31,898 nt of DNA from Phoronis ovalis (Eukaryota; Phoronida; Phoronidae), in assembly GCA_028565635.1 (NCBI GenBank), contig JAOXYB010025735.1, positions 1 to 31,898 of the forward strand. Direction: 5' to 3'. A program made the position numbers and the translations under genes. The notes beneath the pieces are model-generated. The model saw only the letters and a program-made list of their open reading frames with translations. It had not been told where the DNA came from and did not search any database. Positions 1 through 12,800 of this stretch are shown here, piece after piece. Within the stretch, counting starts at the first letter, position 1; each line of letters begins with the position of its first letter.

Positions 1-222
1 TACAAACAAAGTACTCATAAACCGATTTTAAAAATATTTGGAATTGAAACATATTTTTGAATAATTATGTAATTTCATACTTATAGGCACTGATTACCTT
101 GTAGGGTTTCAACTACTTAGCCAGTATCTATTTTTTAGTAGTAATGGAAATTACATAATTATTCAAAAATATGTTTCAATTCCAAATATTTTTAAAATCG
201 GTTTATGAGTACTTTGTTTGTA
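1..222. repeat. Perfect 76-bp inverted repeat (fold-back/MITE-like)
   Basis: Bases 1-76 and 147-222 are exact reverse complements, separated by a 70-base spacer. The outer ends read TACAAACAAAGTACTC and its complement, so both ends carry TA, as in TA-targeting Tc1/mariner-type MITEs. No coding capacity is visible. The left arm starts at the first base of the window, so the true boundary and any target-site duplication cannot be judged. Perfect arm identity suggests a recent insertion or recent homogenisation. An assembly fold-back artefact is the main alternative. Confidence 0.8.
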
Positions 223-795
223 TTCGCATAGTTTTATGATAAATTAAATTCATATAGCTTAAAACATGTAACTATGTTGTTAGTAGTAAAAATGTTAGTC
301 GTATTTAGATAAAAAGGCATGTGATTGAGTAGACAACTGAAAGTAACAGATTAAGAAATATGGTATTGTTTTTGACATTTATGACTAAAATGTTTAAACA
401 TTACTATAATTATTATATTATAGTAATTTTATTTAAAAATGAAAGTGATATACAGTGATATACAGTGGTTTTAATGTCAGGTTTTGTTTTGGTTATAGTT
501 GTCCAGGCATATTATCAACTGTGAAGGCAGTGCGGCAAAACCTTTCACCAAAAAAAATTAAATTATATACTTTAGATAATAATTTGATTTTTATTTATAA
601 ACATACATAAACATATTATTGGATAATTGTAAAAAGTAAGAGCCAAGAATAAGTCCTTATAATTCAAAAATTGTCTGTAAATGATTAAACTATTCAAATT
701 ATAACTATTGAATAATTTTATTTTTAAAACTGCTGCATGCTTGTTTGCACTGGTTTTTGAAATTGATATTAAAAAATTGTGGCATTTATTTATAG
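223..795 (+). other. End of an upstream HYDIN intron
   Basis: AT-rich sequence with no convincing exon. It ends in the acceptor tttatag at 789-795, just before E1. A 10-bp direct repeat (TGATATACAG twice) lies near 447-467. A short open, less AT-rich stretch at 499-550 lacks a fitting donor and was not called. Confidence 0.6.
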
Positions 796-876
796 AGAAA
801 GAGAAGAAAAAGAAAAACGTGAGAGAGAAGAAAGGGAAGCCAGGGAGGCAGAATTAAAAAGACTTGAAGAAGAAAA
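796..876 (+). CDS. HYDIN: HYDIN E1: KE-rich helix
   Basis: The acceptor ag at 794-795 and donor gtaagc at 877 bound 81 bases that read EREEKEKREREEREAREAE and continue with the same charge pattern. The composition predicts a single charged alpha helix or coiled coil, as found in this region of HYDIN. The exon begins with the third base of a codon and ends with two bases (AA), which E2 completes to Lys. A second AG at 796-797 makes the exact acceptor uncertain by two bases, but the codon phase favours 796. Confidence 0.8.
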
Positions 877-3800
877 GTAAGCAATTGTTATATAGTTAAG
901 ATGGAGATACTTTGATTCTTAAGTTCAAATGAAAAGATAACCAATCAAAATATTTTGTAAAAATACAGAAAAGCAAAATAATGTAAAGAAACAGAAAACA
1001 GTAATTGTTTTTGCTTTAATTTGTTTAATTTCTTTTCTGTATTTATTTAGCTGAAATTTTTAGCTGAAAATTAAGCTTTAAAACAATAAGCCATTTCCTT
1101 ATTCAAGTACATGTCTCTAACTCGAGGGGCCATTTTTTTTGCAAATATAGAGGGAGAAATCCAACACTTAAGAGATTTGAGTAGCAATCTATCTTAATTA
1201 TCAAGAATATTTTCAAAAAAATAACATGGAAGCAATCCAATCTTTTTTCATGAGCAAAAAAGCAATCAATGTTTTTGCAATTTAAAAATTTTTTTTTTGA
1301 ATGATGGCAATCTGAAAATAATGAACAAAAATATAAAATTCAAATCCAGGATTTTCTCAAGGTGGTTTCACACGTCAACCAGAAATAATTTTAGTGCCCC
1401 ATGGGTTTTGAATAAGGAATGAGTTTCCTTTTTCCTTATTCAAATGCAGATTTTGAACCGATAACTTTTCATAACTAAATTGTGTTATTAGAGATATAAA
1501 ACAATGTCTCATATTTTTTAAAGTTGACTTTGCCTAAAGATTGGTATTTTCAAAGTTTTGATAACCCAGTTGTTATTTTTTATGAAGTTAATAGAATGAG
1601 ATTTTTATTTATTTGTAAATATAATTATTACTTGACTTGTGCAGTAACTTTTATAAGTGTCTTTATAAGACACTTGACCTATTGAAGGAAAATAAATTAC
1701 ACAACTACTGTAAGTTGTAAGTTTAATTTGTACACTTTCATATATCTCTCACTGTTAATTTTTTTGTCTTTTCATTTAAACTTAAGAATGATAAAGTTTG
1801 CTGAATGTGTATTGTAACTGCTCTTACCCCTCGGCTACCTTAGGGAACAAGATCCTGCCATTTATTAGACAATAGTAATTTAAAAGTAGAATTGAAATAT
1901 TTGTCAAAAACTCCATTAGGTGTTTGTTTTTCTCTATCTTAATTTTTTTTTTTTTTTTTTTGATCTAGTACAAAGTGAAAAATGGTGTGATAAATCGATT
2001 AGATTAATATTTTCATAAAATGCACATTAAAGTAAAAAATGTATTTTTGCAATTTCAATGAAAGTTTCCTACTTCAAGATCTCTCTATGCTCTGTTTATT
2101 GAAATAAAAGACATGCTATATTGCAACCAGTTGCATTCCATGGACCTAGGCTGCATGATAGGGAAATTTCCTCTTAGGTCATGCAATAGATGATTGGCTT
2201 CTGTTTGAAAGGGATCTGGTTCAATCCCCGGTCACGGCGGGTCAAAAATGGCATAGTAGGCATGATGCCTTTTCTAATATTCTCTCATATGAATATGATG
2301 CAGACGCGGTTTTAATGGTTACACTTTCAGGGGCACTGTTGTAGTACTTATTTATGGATTTGAGGACACATTCAAAAGTAGTCTGGGGTGTATGCAAGCA
2401 TTTGCTTAAATCATTCTATTGACCTGGGCTAATAGGGAAATTCCCTTTTAGCTCATGCGATAGGTGCTTGGCTTCTGTCTGAAAAAGCTCTGGTCACGGT
2501 GGGTCACACTATTTCAATATACGTTTTTGCAAAAATTATGAAACCAATCGATTTATACATTATATCAAGCCATATATTTAAGCAGTTAAAAAATGCTAAA
2601 TGTAGTGGTTGCAAATATTTGAATTCTACTTTAAGCAGGAAGTATTTATTAGAAATAACTCATGCACCCACAATACCTGCACACATACTTTTAATTCTAA
2701 AATAATCACTTTATGTTTGCACATTTTCTTGCACACGGTATTAGATTTTAATTTTACCAAATTCACGGCATGTTTTGACATTTTTGTTACACCCAGTATT
2801 AGAACACTGTCAGGATATATGGCAATCAGAAGGTGAGATCGTATCCCTATAGTCTCGTGTTGTGGTTATAGTCATTAGGTCCTGACTGTTTTCATGTTTT
2901 GTATTGTTTGTCCTGTAGGAGTAATAGAAATAGGAAAAGGAAATTCTCTGTTTTCATAGAAGATATGTAAGTCTTCCTGAAATAAGATCTTCACATACAA
3001 ATCCTTACTTGTCATGTTTTATAATTTTGTTATGTGCTACATTTATTCTATTGGTTAGACCACAAAAATTAATTTCAATACTTGTTGGTTGAACTATCGG
3101 AATTATTACCAACTTTTGACCGCGTGGATGCATGGTCCAATGATTAGAAATTCGCATTACATTGGAATGAAAACACAAAATGTGGGCTTTAGGGGGCATG
3201 TTTGCCACTACATTTCAGCATATTTTATCAAAGAAAATAAAGACTAGTACATTCCTGTTTTATACAGTTATGTCACATTATATTTAAAAGAGGTGATCAA
3301 GTTATTACTTGAACAGTCAATACAATGTAGCATTAGATGTGGGTAGTTGAACAAACAAAGGTAAAGTAACAAATTTGGAAGGTAATAATTAATGATTGCC
3401 AATTTTGTTGCCTTTTTCATCAAAACTGTTGTATTACCTCTGTTTATCTACCAATGAATTTGAAGAAATATAATTATTCAATGTTTGCTGGTCAAAGAAC
3501 AAAAAAGTACTCCATATGCTATCACAAATTTTTTTTTGTGATTCATTCATCTGTCAAATCTTTATGAAATTGAAATGATCAATAGAGGTGGATTGAACAG
3601 GAAGCAAAATGTATAGTTTAATGTTCCATGTGTTAACATGCTGTTTTGTACAAAACAACGTGCATAAATGTAACTTTTATTTTACAGGATGGCTAAAAAG
3701 CGTGGTGGAAAGAAAGGCCAACAACAACCCGATTCTAAAGAGGGTAAAAAAGATAAAGCTGGAGGCAAAGTGGCAGCACAGGCAAGCCAGGAAAGAGTTG

Positions 3801-6800
3801 GACAAAAGTCTCAAGGTGGCAATAAACCTCACGATAGTGATCACATCATTGGAAAAGATAAATCAACTTTGGACCGACCTGACTCTCACACAACCCATGC
3901 CAGTGAAGCTGTAGAAGGTGAAGGAAAGTAAGTGACTCTAAAATCACCAAACAAGCTGCATATTTGATGGGGCAGATGGAATTGCCGCAAATAAACAGTA
4001 TGCTCTCTGATGGTAGAAAGTACTAACAGCAGCCTCAACAAGAAAATACACAAATTATTACTTGAAGTGTTATCAGGTGTTAAGTATAATGTATTATTCC
4101 ATCAAAGTTGGGCTATATAAAACTTTTGACATTATCAAATATCCTAGATAAAAGACACTGCAAGCATTGCATTCACTTCTGTTTTTGAAAATCTGTGACT
4201 GACATGAAATATCCTGAAGGTACATCACCATTTATACTATAATAATTATAATAGAAATGTTAGTTTTGTTGGCACTAGCTTAAGTTGATAATCAAGATAC
4301 TTGCATCTTACTTATTCAACTTAGTAATGGAACATAATTAGTAAATAAGTACTGACTCAGAGGTTTGTATCACTTGTTTTATATTGCTACATTATAAAAT
4401 GTTTATTTCCAGAAAACGCGGTAAGCTCAAAGAAAGCAAAGATGGCAAACGACCAACATCTAATGAACAATTGCCTCCTGAAGAACCTGTTAAAGAACCG
4501 GTGAAAGAAAGTGAAATTCTTCTAATGCAAAGGTTTGTATATGTCTGCTGTAATTGGACATTTGAAGTGATTATTATAACAACATATTTCAAGTGATAGT
4601 ATGATAGACAATTTTGCACACACACTCCCAAATAATCAATATTAATTTCGTATTTATTTCATAGATTCAAAAGCTTTGATCATACTTCAAAAGACATTAA
4701 TGAAATGGTTGACTACTGGGATCGCTCTACCTTGACAATTAAACGTCCTGGAACACCTTCAGAAAAATCTGATGTCCATGATGATCATGGTCCTCATCCT
4801 CCTTCTGGCAAGAAAGGTAGAGGGTCGAAAGATAAAGGTGAGAGAGATTTTAAAAATACATTTAGTTTGTAGTATTATCATGTTTCATCTTACAACTAAT
4901 CAAGGAACTCCATCTGATGTTTATTACATGTTTTATTAATTTATTAATTTTGGTGTGTGGCATCTGCATATTAAGTTTTAATTTAATAATTTATAATTAA
5001 CCTTTCAATAACCATTGTTGAATTAATAGGCCTGCTACAGGTGGACAAGCTAAAAGTTTCAGCAAAGCATCAAATTAAACCATTTTGATAATCTTTTCAG
5101 TTTATGATTCGTTTTATAAGCAAATTTGATTCTTTTATTTAATTCACTTCACTGCCTAACTGTTATACTAATGAAAGCAAACAATTGAGCTTCAAATAAG
5201 GAAAACTGCAAAATTTGTGTTATTTAATGAATTAGAATATTATAGTCGTTATTCTTGAGAAATAACTTTTAATTTAAACTTTAAGCAAGCTTATGATAGC
5301 AGATATCTTTTGGGTGTACCATCTCACGAAGTGCATGCACATATATGTGAGATATTTGATTGCCCTACCGCAACAAGAAAGAGCATTTAGTGATAGTACT
5401 GAGCAGGCAAAAAGTCCACAAGCTATTGATGATATCAATCATGGGTAGACGTTTTATTTTTCTGAAGTCTGTCATTGGTATAAATGACATTTTAAATACC
5501 AGTGATCATATGTACTGACAAACTAGACCAATCCGATTATACTTTCAGAAAAAGAAAGGCTTGAGAAACAGCGTCAACTAGAGCAGGAAAGGATTGAAAA
5601 GGAAAAGGCTGAAAAATTGGCAAAGGAGGTAAGTAGGATAGTAGCTATTAATTGACAATGAAGTCACTGTTGTTTTCCAAGAATCAATATTCATTCCATT
5701 GCCAATACTAAACAGTATTAATCAGATTTAATCAGTTAATAGTGTCAAGCTCACAAATCATCTGTATAAGCCAATCAGAGAAGATAGCTAATTGTTTATC
5801 ATGATCATTTGATTGAAAAGAAACAATGTGTTGTTGTAACTTCTGCTAATTTTCAACAAGAAATTATTATTTTTTGCAAAATTCAGATGGTCTAAGAGGT
5901 TCCTTTTTCAATAAACACTTAGTTTTGAACTAATTAAATAAAAGCAAGCAAATTGTCACTGCAAGTGTGAAGTATAAAATTGTAGTCAGTTGAAATGTCG
6001 AAATTTAATTGTGACTAAGCTTTTTGCAAAATATTATTAACAATTGAAAGAAATGTTTTATTGATGTTTTACCCACTGCTGTCAATATAATTGTAACATG
6101 TTATGATTTTCAGGCTGCATCAACTGGTGACACTCCAGATGGTGTTCCAGGAGAAACGGACACAGAAGTTTTTGAGCCAGAAAAAGCAGATGATGGCATC
6201 GGAATTCCACATATTATACTGGAATGTGGTGATGATAAAGTGCAAGCAGGCTCTTTCCAGTTAATAATGGATAGTGGTAAATTTCCCGACATGACAGAGG
6301 TAAATGTGTTTTTATTTCCAAATGATTTAACTTTGCACATTCAAGAAGCTATCAAAACTGATTTGAAGAAACAACCAGGATGCTACGTATTCTTGTAATT
6401 AAATCTATGACAAAAACCTTTGAAACTGTTTGCAGCAATTTTTATTAATTAAAAGATTATAATAATGAGGAAGCTTAGGAAAACTAGAGGTCACTAGTTG
6501 CTGAGCCTCTTCCGAGTTCATTATTAATTATTTATAGTCAAAATACTTGCTGTTGCCAAAGTAACAAAAACTGTCTTAATATATAATTAATATACAGTTA
6601 CTCAGTATACGATCGCATTTAGTATATTATCTGCCAATCATTAACATACAGTTGCTGAAAGTCTCTTGTTTACATAATTCCAGTATTTTGTTACCATTAT
6701 GTAATTTATCTATTATAGGTTTTGGATGGGTTAGGCTTAGGACCTCGAGGTCCTCCAGTCCCACCACCTGCTGAATTTGCTGTTGTACCATATCCAGTAA

Positions 6801-9800
6801 AGAGAAGAGCTCCTCAAGCTGACAGTGAAGGACATTACATCTTTGTTGCTTCCTCACCTGATGACCCGTAAGTAACAAAGGAGGAATATCTTGATATGAG
6901 AATATACTAAAATTATTTTGATATTAAAGCATTGTTAACCATTGTGACTGCTTAGATTGGCATAATTTATTGTAAATAGTATTTATTATATACTGATAGT
7001 AAAATGGTGCCAGAAAGGTGTGTATCTTGAACATATATTTTTATCAGCATTTTCAATTAATTAAGTTAATGTTTTGCTGTCTGATGACAGTTCAATGATA
7101 TTTCACTAAAAAAATCATCAAAAAGTTGAGTTCAGTTTAATTTGTGATGTACTGTTGATTATATATTATTTTATAGAGATAAAACTTATTATATTTAATT
7201 ATTAATTAAGTTATATCATTTATTCAGTATTCAAAACTGACTACTTAAGTAACCTTTTACAACTTTATAGTGACCTTTTGTCTTTTTTAATATGTATTTT
7301 AACCTTTGTTTAATTTTTTTCAGTAATATTATTACTGACGACAAATCTCAGGAGGCAGACTCTGATGAACTAAAAGCAACAACTCCTGATAAGAAAGAAG
7401 AATCAGCAACTCCAACAAGTCGTGCTGGCAAAAACAAGGACAAGGACAAAGGCCGTGATAAGGGTGCGATAATAAATCTTTTGCAGATCTCTTTGGGGTG
7501 CACCTTCTCAGCTTATAAATTACTAAAACGGAGTTTAAACCTAAGAAAGTGCAACTTGATATCTAGCAAGTCTCTGGAAGTGTATCACAGAGTCATTGTT
7601 TGTGATATTAGCTTTTAGCTTAAATTTCATCCTTAGCTTGTAACACTTTACACTCTTCTAAAGTCCCTTTAGCAGCATATCTGTAGCTACTGTCCTATTA
7701 ACCTTTTTGCTTCCAGATATGCTGTATAGTAGGAGTAAGTTACAGCCTATAGTTAAAGGTGTTGAGTTTGTTTTTTTGTTTGTTTTAACACATTTAGGTC
7801 CTCGTCTAACAACACCTGTTGTGACTGCCGACTTAGTATCAAGTAAGTTTAGAAATGTTACCCTTGCAGTCAGGCATTAAACTTTATTCCCATATATTTG
7901 TGTGGAAGTCCCTTCAATTATATTCCATGCTGCATTCTAACATGAGTTTCTCTTGTTTTTTCTTGATTCTTGTATTTTCTAATGCTAACTATATGCTAAG
8001 CATCAGACTCTCTAACTGCATTTCATCAACAATCACATTATTTCATCAGTTAAGCTTTTAAAATTATACTGCATCATCTGTGCTGCCACCCCCAAACTGG
8101 ATTTTTTTAAGTAACTATTAAAAATATAGATTTGACATTAGGAGTTGTTTGCTATGTATTAAGCAGTCTCATGTAATTCATTTTAGGTGCCGATAGCAGA
8201 GAAAGAGGCAGTCGGAAATCAAGTGCTACCAAAAAGGCAGCTCGTCGTAATTCAGGAACTACAGTTTCTCCTCCCCCAGGGGCTGCCACTCCTGCATCTG
8301 ATTATGATGGAAGGTATGGAACTTATCAGAAAAAAATTCAATTATATCAGGGTGTTGAAAATGAAGCTCTTTTATTTGAATTTTATATAAAACTCGGGTG
8401 GACTAGGTAAAAGCTGTTTGCATTACATTATGTGGTGTGGACAATCCCTATCAATCCCGTATTAGTCCACATTGAATGAATCGTTCATTCATAAAGAGAA
8501 TTGTAGGATCAGTTGAGTTAATTTTGCTATGCTACGAGCTGCCTGCAAAGATTGTTCTATGTAACTACCTAACATTTACATCATTCTGGATAAACGTGGA
8601 TACTTTGCTAACTATGGAAAATCCCCAAACTTACTACTAAAAAATGCTGGAAATATCTGGAATATGTGCAAATGAGGCAACGAAAGTCTGCATAATTTCA
8701 CTCTTCTGCTCCCTTATCAATCAGGAAGTTTTTTCATTTCTTAGCTGTACAAAATATCTTATTTTATGGGTTATAAATAATTCTACTCCTCATTTTATAG
8801 TAAAAAAAATGATGAACTGGGTCCTATTTACAGTAAAATAGAATCTGGCAGGTATAACACTCATTTATTATAATAATTTATTTAAGTTTGTTCCTGGTTA
8901 TATAACTATTTCTTTCTTATTCATTGTTGAGGAGTTCTAGTGATAACTTTTTCTAACAATCTTGTAAAAAATTGTTTTCTGCAACAACTGATTAATCAGT
9001 CTACCTGCTGCTTAAGTTATTTTCTTTCCTCATACTGTGACAAATATACTAGAAATTAATGAAAAAATTAGTTTTAAAAAATATCTGTACACTTTTTATT
9101 TCTGTCTTTTAACATTTGACACTAATTTAAACGAACATTTCCATCAGACAAATATCATGATCACATTTCTATTATGATGAGCAAATATAGCAAAAGATGA
9201 GGAGTCCTGAAAGTATCTAGATGTTTCTAAAATTCTTCAACAGAGAGCGCCTTTTGCCTTATTTCGATCATGAAGTCAATTATATCTGGGTCCACTTCTA
9301 AATTTTAATAAAATATTAAATACATATAGAAGTATAATTGTCTGACATGTTTGTCATAGTTGAGCACTGTCCTTGCTCTGTAGTCCTTCTCTTATTCTCC
9401 CTATCTGTTACAGCACTACACAGGAAGGATTAGCTATAACTGATCCTAAAAATCCAAAGTAAGTATGGTTGATGACAGAGCACAATCAATAATGGATTTC
9501 TCTACAACTTGAATATTAATTGCAGTGGACACATTTATGTGTTTTTTTTATCTTAAAAGTAACTCTTAAGATTTTTGCATTTCTATGCTGAAACTCAATA
9601 AACACAATGATTTTTTATGAATTATTATTTGTTGGCATGCAGAAAGCTGAACCTTTTATCAGCACATATTGTTTGATTTTGTGCCTTTCATGTCGAGTTA
9701 TGTAGAGAAACCAAGTTTGTATTGTTTTAGCTCTGTTGTAGCAAATCTAAATCAAAAAGCAGTTATAACTTGTATTGTAAAGTGCTATTTGGAAATAGAT

Positions 9801-12800
9801 TTGTTATGATAGTATATTTAATAATTGTTTTTAAGGGTACGGTACTTAATTTTACTAACAATAAATGTAGTCCATCCACACTGTATCCTACTAATCAACA
9901 TCTGCTCTGCTATAAAGTACTCAATCTGGGTAAATCAGTCTCTGTCAACATTCCCTCCTTCCCATCCCTCATTGAGGGAAAAAGTAACAGAGGTATGATT
10001 ATAGTGCCTCAATCTCATTTACTCATTTTGCAAAGTACTAAGATGATAATTAATAATGATGTTCACAGATGTAACGAACTGTGTTATAAGCTAGTATGTA
10101 ACTAATAATGACACAATAAGAAATGACATTAATTTTTGCACTAAGTTAAACATAGAGCTTCATTTAATATTTTATTTATAGTTAATGTAGAAAACATATT
10201 TTCTAGGATGGTTCAATTTGCTTGTAAAATCATAACTGGCAATAAGTAGTTCTTAGAAGAAGATTGCTTAGAATATTTAAATGTAGAGAAATTCTGCTGT
10301 CATTTAGTAAATATTTAAGCAAGATTTTTTTTTATTACAGATCCTACTTAAAAAAAATAATTTCTTTTACACAGCTTATATCCTAAAACTCACCCGTTTC
10401 AAACCCATATTTATTATATATAAGTACGTACTGTCACAGTGATCCCATGGTGAAAAGCGTGTATATGTTGTCCTATGTCACATGTCACAAAAGAACACAT
10501 TTTTGCTAAAATGGAAATTTCTATTCTTCTAAATTACAAGAAAATAATACACTTTTTTGGTGAAACAGTCTGGTTCATCTTGAAAAAAAACTTTTTTTGC
10601 TCTTTTCAAGTTTAAATTAAATTGTAAGGACTAGTAAGAAACAAACAATTGAAACATTTGAATCTTTTTTCCTAAAACATTATATGCTTTAATAAATGAT
10701 TAATTCAAGTGTCTTGTGTGAAACAAATGTTCAGAGATAGTTGAACATATTTTTATTCAAATATTTACTAATTTTTTAGACTGGGAATTTTCCGTTGGGT
10801 TGTACCTGCATATGGTGAGATTGTGTTGCGACTAAGATTTCTGTCTGAAGATTTGGGACAATTTGACCAAACTATGAATTATGAAATTGTTGGAACTCGA
10901 CGTCGGTACCAACTGTACTGTCGGGGTATATGTGCCTTCCCAACTATTAGCAGGGAACCGAGGTAATTCATTTGACTAATATTTTAGTACGATTTCTTTG
11001 TCAGTTTTCACTCTTAATGAGTTTTGATATGAAAACATAACGAGAATAGTTTAATTAGTATAGACAGTTTATAAATTTGGTTATTTTTCAAAAAATGTTT
11101 TTAATGAATTTAAATTAAAATTTATGGAAAACAATGCATTTTTTACTGGAAACCCTTAGCTGCACTACCGGCCATATTAATTTTTAAAAGTTTAATTAAT
11201 ATTGAGTCTATCCATTTTTCTTGAAGAATTGTATTCCCTCATCGTAAGAAAAGCAAGAAATCTGAAGAAATATTACACAAGAAATACATCCTCACGGATG
11301 ATAATTTTGAATTTGGACCACTCCTTGTTGGGAAAAATAGAGATAGGTATAAAGAAGGCCGATATGTAGAAAACATGGAAAAGTTGACAATACAAAACTC
11401 ATCACCATTGGAAGCAGATATTAGTTTCTGTTTTCTGAATGACAGTAAAGGAGAAACTTATCTGCTCGAGCCTCCGTACATGCAGCTAAAACCTAATGAG
11501 TCACAGGTACACATTATAATAAATAAATTTATTAAAAAACTAAAATGTAAAAGTTTTAATAGTTTGGCAACATACATGTACTGGTAATAAAGTTAGTCTT
11601 CTGGCTCTTTATGAGTGTGGTAACCAATTATCAATCTTAAAAACTTAGTGCGGATCAGTACCAGTGTTTCCATATTATTTTTATCTTACCAAGATTAAAT
11701 GCTAAATTTTGGCAAGTTATGTAGTTATACAACAGATCACATTTTGTGATCTCATATTGGTTATATTCTAAATTATAATTCTGTAGTGCACATGTATCAT
11801 AAGCTTGTGGAGGTATATGTTGAAACCATGTAGCAATACTAAGTTTGAATTAAAAATATCTGACCTTCTTATCACGGCTGAAGTAGGTTGATTTCAATTT
11901 TAGAATTATAGCTGTGCAGCTTTTACCTTTTACTTTTAAGTTAATATTTTTATGCTATTTTTTGTAGGAATTGACAATTTGGGCATACCCTCGTGTTGCT
12001 GGTTTTTATGAGGATTCCATTGTTTGCTGTGTGCGAGAAAATCCTGAGCCAATCATATTCAAGATTTGTTGTCATGGTGTTCATCCTGAGCTTGAACTAG
12101 ATAAAAAAAATCTACAGTTCGACAAAGTGCTGTTGCATAGGTAACTGGAAAAGCAAAAATCTTGTTCAGTTGCTTTCTTGTGGTATCTGTAATGATTGTG
12201 CCTGCGGATGTATACATTATGATATTAATAGCCCAGAATTTTGCATGACTTTGTAATTATGTTTCACTATTAATTTATAATTATGTTTCTCTAACAATTT
12301 GAACTTTTAACCTTGCCCTTTTTATCAACTACAGTATATGCAATATACAGTAATTTCATTGTCTTTTAACTTTAAATAAGCAGGCTAAAAGCTTAACAAT
12401 TACTTTGAGTAAATCATATTCATTTGTTGCTTGCATAATATTATCAATGCATCATAATGGGCTGTTAGTAGCACTGTTAGTACTTCCATCTTTTATAGGA
12501 AAGATACAAAGACTATCTACTTGAGGAACAGCACCCTGTTGCCTGTAGCATGGAAACTCCGTGGCCTCGAGAGCCTTGGGGAGGATTTTTCTGTGTCTCA
12601 TGACGAAGGTGTTATTGACCCAAGGACAGAATTTGCACTGCATGCTCACTTCCGAGCTCTCAAACCTGTTCAAACAAATAAGAAGAGCATAAGATTGGAG
12701 GTATAAACTTCTACATTTTCTTGTTTTAAAGATGAAAAATTGTTTAAAAAATTAAAGAGAACATTGTGCGAGTTACCAAGATACCAAACAATAATTATCA

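Larger units (their letters stand above)
877..3687 (+). other. 2.8-kb HYDIN intron rich in repeats
   Basis: This is the second largest gap between called exons. It holds a 19-base T tract (1943-1961), a 9-bp stem hairpin (1655-1675), inverted TTCCTTATTCAA repeats (about 1088-1444) and two SINE copies. E1 and E2 join in phase across it, so no intervening exon is required. Small open frames around 2499-2836 show no HYDIN-like or other recognisable sequence. Confidence 0.7.

Noticed and set aside
499-560. Open, less AT-rich stretch after an acceptor-like ttatag (CPGILSTVKAVRQNLSPKK)
   Set aside because: No donor of suitable phase lies before the stop, and the sequence is not a recognised HYDIN segment.
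2190-2240. Possible tRNA gene from the A and B boxes
   Set aside because: No acceptor stem or anticodon arm can be recognised, and a second diverged copy nearby points to a SINE.
2499-2836. Two overlapping small open frames downstream of the SINE copies
   Set aside because: Low-complexity AT-rich translations with no domain, no splice context and no start support.
7464-7618. Read-through extension of E8
   Set aside because: The extension is hydrophobic and unlike HYDIN, and splicing to 7798 keeps the frame.
9770-10105. 111-codon open frame inside an intron
   Set aside because: Its translation is not HYDIN-like, no splice pair gives the needed phase 2-2, and the neighbouring exons already join in frame.
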